The notes beneath the pieces were generated by a model, which did not search any database, was not told the origin of the DNA, and saw only the letters and a list, made by a program, of their open reading frames with translations. Made by a program: the position numbers and the translations under genes. This document shows, one piece after another, positions 1 through 5,892 of a DNA stretch of 26,758 nucleotides. Location: positions 1-26,758 of the forward strand of contig DATBGE010000013.1 in NCBI GenBank assembly GCA_036558125.1, given 5' to 3'. Within the stretch, counting starts at the first letter, position 1. Every line of letters starts with the position of its first letter. The DNA comes from DATBGE01 sp036558125. GTDB taxonomy: Bacteria; Gemmatimonadota; Gemmatimonadetes; Gemmatimonadales; GWC2-71-9.

Positions 1-174
1 AAGCGCTACAAGGGTGAGATCTACTGGGTGGCAGACGAGGCCGAGTTCACCCCGCGGAATGTTCAGACCACCGAGGAGCGGGTGAAGCTGGTCTACGCCG
101 CAAAGGTGCGGGTCCTGGCCGACTCGGCTCTCGAGCTCAAGCCGGGCATGCCTGCCGACGTGTCCCTGCAATAA
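1..174 (+). CDS. HlyD/YbhG-type membrane fusion protein, C-terminal fragment
   Basis: The window opens inside this gene; only the last 57 residues and the TAA stop are present. The fragment carries the block EFTPRNVQTTEERVKLVY and the ending LKPGMPADV, both typical of the C-terminal beta-barrel region of periplasmic adaptors (HlyD_D23/YbhG class) that work with ABC-2 exporters. In such systems the adaptor links the inner-membrane transporter to the outer membrane. It is followed after 16 bp by two ATPase genes and two permease genes, the usual order of ybhG-ybhF-ybhS-ybhR, so it is very likely the first or second gene of that operon. An outer-membrane TolC-like gene, if linked, would lie to the left of the window. 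Family assignment is good; the substrate is unknown. Confidence 0.85.
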   Translation, partial: KRYKGEIYWVADEAEFTPRNVQTTEERVKLVYAAKVRVLADSALELKPGMPADVSLQ

Positions 175-190
175 CGCGAAGGGAATCCGG

Positions 191-1114
191 GTGGGCACGC
201 TGGTCGAGGCCATCGCCCTGAGCCGTCGCTTCGGTACAACCGAGGCGGTGCGAGAATTGAGTTTCTCGGTCGAGGAAGGCGCGCTCTTCGGGATCGTCGG
301 GCCGGACGGCGCGGGCAAGACTACAACGCTGCGGATGCTGGCCGGGGTGCTTCGGCCGAGCGGCGGCGATGCGGTGGTGGACGGGGTGAGTGTGGTGAAG
401 GATCCGGAAGGGATCAAACACCACACGGCTTACATGCCGCAGCGCTTCGGGCTCTACACCGACCTCACGATCGAGGAAAACATCGCCTTCTACGCGGATC
501 TCTATCGAGTGCCGCAAGCTGAGCGCCCCCCCCGGCTCGAACGGCTCTACCAATTCTCCCGGCTGGGACAGTTCCAGACCCGGCTGGCCGGCCAGCTCTC
601 GGGTGGCATGAAGCAAAAGCTCGCCCTCTGCTGCGCGCTGATCCATCAACCCAGGCTGCTGCTGCTCGACGAGCCCACCTTCGGAGTAGACCCGATATCA
701 CGGCGGGATCTCTGGCTGATTCTCCACCAGATGGTGGCGGAGGGCGTCACCGCGATTGTCTCCACCGCCTATCTCGACGAGGCCGAGCGGTGCGATCAGG
801 TCGTGCTGCTCGACGGCGGAAGGGCGATGGCGCTGGACACGCCGGAAAAGCTTCAGGCCAGCCTGCCCGGGCAGATGCTGGAGGTGCGGTGCGGGAATCC
901 TCGGGAGGCGGCTCGCGTTCTTGCGGGACAGCCGACGGTTGCCGGCGTCTCGGCCTTCGGCGACACCCTGCACGTCCGAGTCGAGTCCTACGAGCGCGAC
1001 TGGTCACCTCTGGCAGAGGCTCTCGCCTCCGCCGGCGAGCCGGCAATCGCGGTCCGGCAGATCACCCCGTCGCTGGAAGACGTGTTCATCGAACGGACCC
1101 GAGGGACCAGCTGA
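191..1114 (+). CDS. ABC transporter ATP-binding protein, equivalent to the N-terminal half of YbhF
   Basis: This 307-residue ATPase starts at GTG 191 just after an AGGGA-type ribosome site. It has Walker A GPDGAGKTT (residues 37-45), the signature LSGGMKQKL, and Walker B LLLLDEPTFGVDPISRRDLW with the catalytic Glu. The Asp in Walker A and the FGVDPISRR block resemble the first nucleotide-binding domain of YbhF. The H-loop reads STAYLDEAERC, so the usual His of STHYLEEAE is Ala; this domain probably cannot hydrolyse ATP well in its own site. In E. coli YbhF two such domains are fused; here the second is a separate gene whose ATG shares one base with this stop (TGATG). The two very likely form a heterodimer that powers the permeases downstream. 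Confidence 0.93.
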   Translation: MGTLVEAIALSRRFGTTEAVRELSFSVEEGALFGIVGPDGAGKTTTLRMLAGVLRPSGGDAVVDGVSVVKDPEGIKHHTAYMPQRFGLYTDLTIEENIAFYADLYRVPQAERPPRLERLYQFSRLGQFQTRLAGQLSGGMKQKLALCCALIHQPRLLLLDEPTFGVDPISRRDLWLILHQMVAEGVTAIVSTAYLDEAERCDQVVLLDGGRAMALDTPEKLQASLPGQMLEVRCGNPREAARVLAGQPTVAGVSAFGDTLHVRVESYERDWSPLAEALASAGEPAIAVRQITPSLEDVFIERTRGTS

Positions 1115-2052
1115 TGGCGGCGGCAATCGAGGCCATCCAGCTCACCCGTCGATTCGGCGACTTCACCGCGGTCAACGCTCTTTCGATTGCGGTGGAGACC
1201 GGAGAAATCTTCGGTCTCCTGGGGCCAAACGGCGCCGGGAAGACGACTGCGATCAAGATGCTCACCGGTCTCCTGCAGCCCACCGAAGGGACGGCGCGCA
1301 TCGCCGGATTCGACGTAGAGCGGGAGTCGGAAGAAGTGAAGCGGCGCCTGGGATACATGTCCCAGCTCTTCTCACTGTATCCCGATCTCACCGTCGAGGA
1401 GAACATCGTCTTCTTCGCGGGTCTCTATGGAGTCACCGGTGCGCGACTGAAGCAACGGCGCGCCTGGGTACTGGACATGGCGGGGCTGGATCGCCAACGG
1501 GATACGATGACGAGCGCGCTTCCGCTCGGCTGGAAGCAACGCCTGGCGCTGGGTTGTGCAGTGTTGCACGAACCTCCAGTCCTGTTTCTCGACGAACCGA
1601 CTTCAGGAGTGGACCCGCTCTCTCGTCGCCGGTTCTGGGACCTCATTCAAACACTCGCCGAATCGGGAACGACGGTGCTCGTGAGCACCCACTACCTGGA
1701 GGAAGCCGAGTACTGCCAGCGGGTAGCGCTGATGAACCGGGGTCGTCTTGTCGCGCTGGATCGTCCGGCCCAGCTGCGTGGACAGGCCACGGACCCATTG
1801 TTCGAGCTGGAAACCCCCAATCCGCTTCGTGCGGTCGAGGTGTTATCTCAGGACCCCGGCGTCGTGGACGCAACGTTGTTTGGCCGAAATGTGCACCTCA
1901 CGCTTCGTGAAGCAGCGAATGCTGACCACAGGGTTCGGGACCTGCTGGCCACGCACGAAGTAGCGGTGACATCCCTCGAGCCAGTGGCTCCAACCCTCGA
2001 GGATGCTGTGGTCAGTTTGATCCGCCGAACCGGGGGCGCCGCCGATGACTGA
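1114..2052 (+). CDS. ABC transporter ATP-binding protein, equivalent to the C-terminal half of YbhF
   Basis: I chose ATG 1114, which overlaps the previous stop by one base; the reading frame stays open further upstream but that part is only the previous gene out of frame. The 312-residue product has Walker A GPNGAGKTT, Walker B VLFLDEPTSGVDPLSRRRFW and a normal H-loop STHYLEEAEYC. The signature is the unusual LPLGWKQRL instead of LSGGQ, as in the C-terminal half of YbhF. It therefore complements the first ATPase, which has a normal signature but no H-loop His. Together they should give one competent and one degenerate ATP site. Coupled to the permease gene by an 8-bp overlap. Role: energy supply for an ABC-2 exporter at the inner membrane. 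Confidence 0.93.
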   Translation: MAAAIEAIQLTRRFGDFTAVNALSIAVETGEIFGLLGPNGAGKTTAIKMLTGLLQPTEGTARIAGFDVERESEEVKRRLGYMSQLFSLYPDLTVEENIVFFAGLYGVTGARLKQRRAWVLDMAGLDRQRDTMTSALPLGWKQRLALGCAVLHEPPVLFLDEPTSGVDPLSRRRFWDLIQTLAESGTTVLVSTHYLEEAEYCQRVALMNRGRLVALDRPAQLRGQATDPLFELETPNPLRAVEVLSQDPGVVDATLFGRNVHLTLREAANADHRVRDLLATHEVAVTSLEPVAPTLEDAVVSLIRRTGGAADD

Positions 2053-3160
2053 GCGGATCTTCGCAGTCGCCCGCAAGGAACTGATTCAGCTCCGGCGAGA
2101 TCCTCGGAGCCTGACACTGGCATTCGGACTCCCGGTGCTGCTGGTGTTGCTCTTCGGCTATGCCGTGAGCTTCGACGTCAAGGATATCAGGCTCGCCATC
2201 CTGGACGAGGACAGAACAAGCACCAGCCGGGAGCTGATCGACGCCTTTCGGGAGACCAAGGTCTTCCGCGATCTGGGGGCGATTTCCCGCAGGGCGGACG
2301 CGGACCGGCTGCTGACCAAGGGCAAGGCGCAGATCGTCATCATCATCCCCGAAGGCTTCGCGGCGGACGCGGCCGCGCATCGGGGCGGCCAGATCCAGGC
2401 GCTGGTAGACGGGGCCGACGCCAACACGGCATCGATCTCGGTGTCGTATGCCGAGGCGACAGTCGGCACCTGGGGCCAGCGGCACGAGGCAAAGCTGTCT
2501 ACCATGCCGAGTGGAGTCCGGCCGGAGATCCGGGCCTGGTACAATGAGACTCTCGACAGCCGCCTCGCGATCGTTCCCGGATTGATCGCGGTGATCATGA
2601 TGGTGATCGCGGCGATGCTCACCTCACTCACCATCGCGCGGGAATGGGAACGGGGTACGATGGAGCAGCTGGCGTCTACTCCGGTTCACCCCCTGGAAGT
2701 GATCGGGGGGAAGCTGCTTCCCTACCTCGCCATCGGCATGATCGACATGGGGGGGACGGTACTCCTCGGCATCTTCGTGTTTCAGGTTCCCTTTCACGGA
2801 AGTCTGCTGCTTCTCTTCTTGACCTCCCTGCTCTTCCTTCTGGGAGGACTGGGGCTGGGCATCTTCGTCAGCGCCCTCGTCAAGTCGCAGCTGGTGGCGA
2901 CCCAGATGAGCATGCTCATCACCTTCCTCCCGGGATTTCTGCTCTCGGGCTTCGCGTTCGACATCGACAACATGCCGGTGGTCCTTCAGGGCGTAAGCCT
3001 GCTGTTTCCGGCTCGCTACTTCATCGTGGTGACCAGAGGCATCTTCCTGAAGGGAGTGGGCATCGAGGTACTCTGGCCCCAGATTCTCGCACTTACCCTC
3101 TTCGCACTCGGCGGCCTGACGCTCGCGGTGCGGGTCTTCCACAAGGAGCTGGAGCCGTGA
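2045..3160 (+). CDS. ABC-2 type transporter permease, YbhS-like
   Basis: The 371-residue protein begins at ATG 2045 inside the end of the ATPase gene. It shows the ABC-2 permease plan: a cytoplasmic N-terminus with RKELIQLRRDPRSL, one membrane helix at about residues 25-45 (GLPVLLVLLFGYAV), a periplasmic domain of about 130 residues, then five hydrophobic segments from about residue 178. The coupling motif REWERGTMEQLASTP is present between the second and third helices. Length and motifs agree with YbhS/YbhR-type permeases (about 370 residues). It is probably one half of the pore, paired with the next gene product. E. coli YbhGFSR has been linked to drug and cation export; the substrate here cannot be read from sequence. 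Confidence 0.93.
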   Translation: MTERIFAVARKELIQLRRDPRSLTLAFGLPVLLVLLFGYAVSFDVKDIRLAILDEDRTSTSRELIDAFRETKVFRDLGAISRRADADRLLTKGKAQIVIIIPEGFAADAAAHRGGQIQALVDGADANTASISVSYAEATVGTWGQRHEAKLSTMPSGVRPEIRAWYNETLDSRLAIVPGLIAVIMMVIAAMLTSLTIAREWERGTMEQLASTPVHPLEVIGGKLLPYLAIGMIDMGGTVLLGIFVFQVPFHGSLLLLFLTSLLFLLGGLGLGIFVSALVKSQLVATQMSMLITFLPGFLLSGFAFDIDNMPVVLQGVSLLFPARYFIVVTRGIFLKGVGIEVLWPQILALTLFALGGLTLAVRVFHKELEP

Positions 3161-4263
3161 GCCCGGGACGGGTACGCGAGCTGGTTCGCAAGGAAATGAA
3201 GCAGATGCTCCGGGACCCGAAGATGAAGAGAATCATCTTCGTGGCCCCGGTGATCCAGCTCCTGGTGTTCGGTTATGCGGTCAACACCGACGTGCGAAAC
3301 GCGCCGACCATCCTGGTGGACCAGGACAACACTCCGACCTCACGGGCCCTTGCCGACGCGCTGACAGCGTCCGGGAATTTCAAGATCACTGAGCGCTCGA
3401 GCCGGAGCGGGGACATCGACCAGTCGCTGGATGACGGGTCGGTTCTGGCTGGCGTGCTGGTGTCTCCGGGCTTCGAGCGCGACCTCCGGGCGGGACGAAA
3501 TCCAGCGATTCAGGTGCTGGTGGACGGGAGCCGGTCGAATTCAGCAAATCTGGTCCGCGGCTACGCCCTGCGGATCATTCAGCGGTTCGGCACCGAACAG
3601 TCGGGACAGGCTCCGCCGATGACCGCCGATTTCCGGCCGCAGGTCTGGTACAACCCCGATCTCCAGAGCAAGGTTTACAACGTCCCGGCCGTCGCCGGGG
3701 TCATCATCCTGCTCATGTGCCTCCTGCTAACGGCACTCGCGGTCGTGCGGGAACGCGAATTGGGGACATTGGAGCAGCTCATGGTGAGCCCCATGCAGCC
3801 GTCCGAGCTAATCCTGGGAAAGACGATTCCTGTCGCCATAGTGGGACTGATTGACCTGGTGCTGGTGACCACCGTCGCGCTGCTCTGGTTCAGAATCCCG
3901 TTCCGGGGAAGCTATTTGCTGCTCTTCGCCGCGAGCCTGCTCTACATCCTGGCCGCCCTGGGGATGGGCCTGCTGATCTCGTCGATCTCCCGCACCCAGC
4001 AGGAAGCGTTCATGACGATGTTCCTGCTTTTCTTTCCGGCGATGCTGCTATCCGGATTCATGTTTCCCATCTCCAGCATGCCGCCAGCGATCCAGCTCAT
4101 CACGCTGATCAATCCAATTCGCTACTTCCTCGAGATTCTGCGCGGCCTGTTTCTCAAGGGCGCGGGACTCGACGTCCTGTTCCCCAAGCTGGCGGTGCTG
4201 GCGGTGATGGCGACGGTGCTGCTGCTGCTGGCGTCGAAGGGGCTGAGGAAGAAGATCGGGTGA
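3157..4263 (+). CDS. ABC-2 type transporter permease, YbhR-like
   Basis: The start is GTG 3157, which forms the GTGA overlap with the stop of the upstream permease; the open frame runs upstream to 2644 but that stretch is a shadow of the previous gene. The product is 368 residues. It repeats the plan of its neighbour: RELVRKEMKQMLRDPKM, a first helix with the FGYAV motif, a large extracytoplasmic domain, five C-terminal membrane helices, and the coupling motif RERELGTLEQLMVSP. The FGYAV motif and domain layout shared with the upstream permease show they are ancient paralogues that form a heterodimer. This is the last gene of the exporter operon; a strong 7-bp-repeat hairpin follows. Confidence 0.93.
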   Translation: MSPGRVRELVRKEMKQMLRDPKMKRIIFVAPVIQLLVFGYAVNTDVRNAPTILVDQDNTPTSRALADALTASGNFKITERSSRSGDIDQSLDDGSVLAGVLVSPGFERDLRAGRNPAIQVLVDGSRSNSANLVRGYALRIIQRFGTEQSGQAPPMTADFRPQVWYNPDLQSKVYNVPAVAGVIILLMCLLLTALAVVRERELGTLEQLMVSPMQPSELILGKTIPVAIVGLIDLVLVTTVALLWFRIPFRGSYLLLFAASLLYILAALGMGLLISSISRTQQEAFMTMFLLFFPAMLLSGFMFPISSMPPAIQLITLINPIRYFLEILRGLFLKGAGLDVLFPKLAVLAVMATVLLLLASKGLRKKIG

Positions 4264-4279
4264 GCAGGTGAAGGAGAAA

Positions 4280-4362
4280 GGACTGTGGACTGAGGACTGA
4301 GGAAAGGCGCATATTCCAAGGAGTGAAGTAGATTCAATCACTCAGTCTTCAGTCCTCAGTCC
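4280..4362. repeat. Inverted arrays of a 7-bp repeat (GGACTGA) forming a long hairpin
   Basis: Three GGACTGA-type units at 4280-4300 face three inverted units (TCAGTCY) at 4342-4362 across a 41-base loop. The arms pair over 21 bp with one mismatch (4286/4356) and one G-U pair (4294/4348). Partial extension is seen outside the arms (AGGTGAA at 4267 against TTTCACCT at 4364). The position, 16 bp after the exporter operon and before osmC, suits a transcript end or 3'-end stabiliser, but there is no clear T-run, so factor-independent termination is not certain. The rest of the 129-bp gap holds a GGAG ribosome site ahead of osmC. Confidence 0.75.
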
Positions 4363-4392
4363 TTTCACCTCCTGACTGACCCGGAGCCCCGC

Positions 4393-4824
4393 ATGACCAC
4401 CAGCACCTCCTCCGCCGTCTGGGAAGGCGGCCTCAAGACCGGCAAAGGAACCTTCAGCGCCGGATCTGGGGCCTTCCAGGGCGCTTACTCGTTTTCCACT
4501 CGATTCGAAGGAGCGAAAGGCACCAACCCTGAGGAGTTGATCGCGGCAGCCCACGCGGCCTGCCTCAGCATGGCCCTGGCTGCCGGGTTGGAGAAGGCCG
4601 GCACTCCAGCCAAGAAAATCAGCACAACTGCTTCCTGCACCGTCGAGATCGGGGGCGGAGGCATCAAGATCACCCGCATGAAGCTCGTGGTGCGGGGCGA
4701 GGTACCGGGCATCGAGCAGACGCAGTTCAGCCGCGCTGCTGAGGACGCCAAGAACGGGTGCCCGGTCTCCGGTGCAATGAAGGGAAACGTCGCCTTCGAC
4801 CTGGACGCCCTCCTCGTGGAATAA
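4393..4824 (+). CDS. osmC: OsmC family peroxiredoxin
   Basis: The product is 143 residues, the usual OsmC length. It carries the two redox cysteines in their family contexts: C57 in NPEELIAAAHAACLSMAL, and C123 in NGCPVSGAM. The opening AVWEGGLKTGKGTFSAGSGAF is also typical. OsmC enzymes reduce organic hydroperoxides (and H2O2) through the Cys pair, are cytoplasmic dimers, and are often induced by osmotic or oxidative stress. A GGAG ribosome site sits about 9 bases before ATG 4393. It stands between the exporter operon and an unrelated exported protein, separated on the left by a hairpin, so it is probably its own transcription unit. Confidence in the family is high; the exact peroxide substrate is inferred. 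Confidence 0.95.
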   Translation: MTTSTSSAVWEGGLKTGKGTFSAGSGAFQGAYSFSTRFEGAKGTNPEELIAAAHAACLSMALAAGLEKAGTPAKKISTTASCTVEIGGGGIKITRMKLVVRGEVPGIEQTQFSRAAEDAKNGCPVSGAMKGNVAFDLDALLVE

Positions 4825-4931
4825 GGTTCCCCGGTCTGCTTCAGGGCCGGCAATTCGCCACCTCCGCGACTCAATTGGCCCGGGTGAGAATTCCTCCCAC
4901 CCGGGCGCGTCACAAGAGAGAAGGGGCCAGC

Positions 4932-5849
4932 TTGGCCGCTCTTCCATTCTCTCGACGCGAGGCTACCGTGGCGCTCTCCAACTTTGGCTCTGTCATAGGT
5001 TTGCTGGTCCTGGCCGCGGTAATCCCGCAGCCGGCCATGGCTCAGATTGCCTCGGGGCCGGCAGGCTCTGGTGGGGGCGGAAGCTCTTCGGGGTGGAACA
5101 TCAGCTACAAAGTCCCTCCGCAATGGCAAGTGGCTCAGCGGCTGGGCCGGCTCGAAATGCTGGCTTCGAACTCGGCGGCTGGGGCGATCTTCGTGGCGCC
5201 GGGGCTCTACCGGTCCTTCGATGAAGCGGTGGCCGACCTGTCGGCTTTCTACCAGTCGATGAATCTCCAGGCGTACCCCGTGGAGCAGCCTACCCAGACC
5301 ACGATCGCTGGTATGCAGGCGATGACCGCGACCTATTCCTCACAAGACCAGTCAGGCCGCACCGTCCAGGGACGGTTCATCGCTCTGCTCACACCGCATG
5401 GGACCGGCTTCAACATGCTGGCGATGACGACCCCTGAGCAGATGCCAGGGCTCCGTAGTGTGCTGGAGCAGGTGGCGGCAAGCGTGAAGGCGGGCCCACC
5501 CGAGGTCAATCAGCAGGCGGTGGCAGGGTTAGCGGGAACCTGGATCCTCTACGCGGGCAACTATGAAGGAGGTACCAGGGTCGGCGGGACTACCTCGCAC
5601 AGTCATGAGGAAACAGTGGTGTTCGACGGGCGAGGCAACTTCCAGTACCAGTCGACCTCGACTGTAATGGTTGTGACCCCCGGGTATACCGGCGGCGGCG
5701 ATGGGGCCAGCCAGACGAGTGATGCGGGCACCTACACCGTCATCGGGAATACGCTGGTCTTCAAGGGCTCTAAGGGTCAGATCGCCGTGGACTATCAGCT
5801 CCAAGGCGGACAATTGGTGGCGGGAGGCAAGACCTACCTGCGTCAATGA
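4932..5849 (+). CDS. Exported protein of unknown function
   Basis: No family is recognised. The start is uncertain: TTG 4932 has an AGAAGGGG ribosome-like site and gives a signal peptide with a basic n-region (FSRRE), whereas GTG 4968 gives a shorter leader without positive charge. Both lead to the hydrophobic core GSVIGLLVLAAVIPQPAMA with likely cleavage after AMA. A Gly/Ser linker (SGGGGSSSG) follows, then about 150 residues containing KVPPQWQVAQ and ATYSSQDQSGRTVQG, resembling small exported domains that handle soluble substrates. The last 110 residues (LAGTWILYAGNY to AGGKTYLRQ) are beta-rich and lipocalin-like in pattern (GTW near the start, FDGRGNFQY, TYTVIGNTLVF). About 82 bp or more follow osmC; the CHAT gene starts 43 bp downstream, so these two may be co-transcribed. 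Confidence 0.75.
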   Translation: MAALPFSRREATVALSNFGSVIGLLVLAAVIPQPAMAQIASGPAGSGGGGSSSGWNISYKVPPQWQVAQRLGRLEMLASNSAAGAIFVAPGLYRSFDEAVADLSAFYQSMNLQAYPVEQPTQTTIAGMQAMTATYSSQDQSGRTVQGRFIALLTPHGTGFNMLAMTTPEQMPGLRSVLEQVAASVKAGPPEVNQQAVAGLAGTWILYAGNYEGGTRVGGTTSHSHEETVVFDGRGNFQYQSTSTVMVVTPGYTGGGDGASQTSDAGTYTVIGNTLVFKGSKGQIAVDYQLQGGQLVAGGKTYLRQ

Positions 5850-5855
5850 CCCGGG

Positions 5856-5882
5856 GTCAGCTGAAATCGGGCAGTAGCTGAC
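5856..5882. repeat. Perfect 7-bp inverted repeat between two genes
   Basis: GTCAGCT (5856-5862) and AGCTGAC (5876-5882) form a perfect 7-bp stem with a 13-base loop in the 43-bp gap before the CHAT gene. No T-run follows, so it is a weak terminator candidate at best. The core GGGGTCAGCTG...AATCGGG...CTGAC resembles the palindrome at 21735-21767. Confidence 0.5.
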
Positions 5883-5892
5883 GGGCGACACC

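Noticed and set aside
756..1910. Long plus-strand frame of 384 residues inside the ATPase genes
   Set aside because: Arg/Ser/Pro-rich composition and no domain; it is a GC-driven shadow of two clear ABC ATPases.
2644..3156. N-terminal extension of the second permease gene to give 539 residues
   Set aside because: This stretch is the first permease gene out of frame; GTG 3157 gives the family start and the GTGA overlap.
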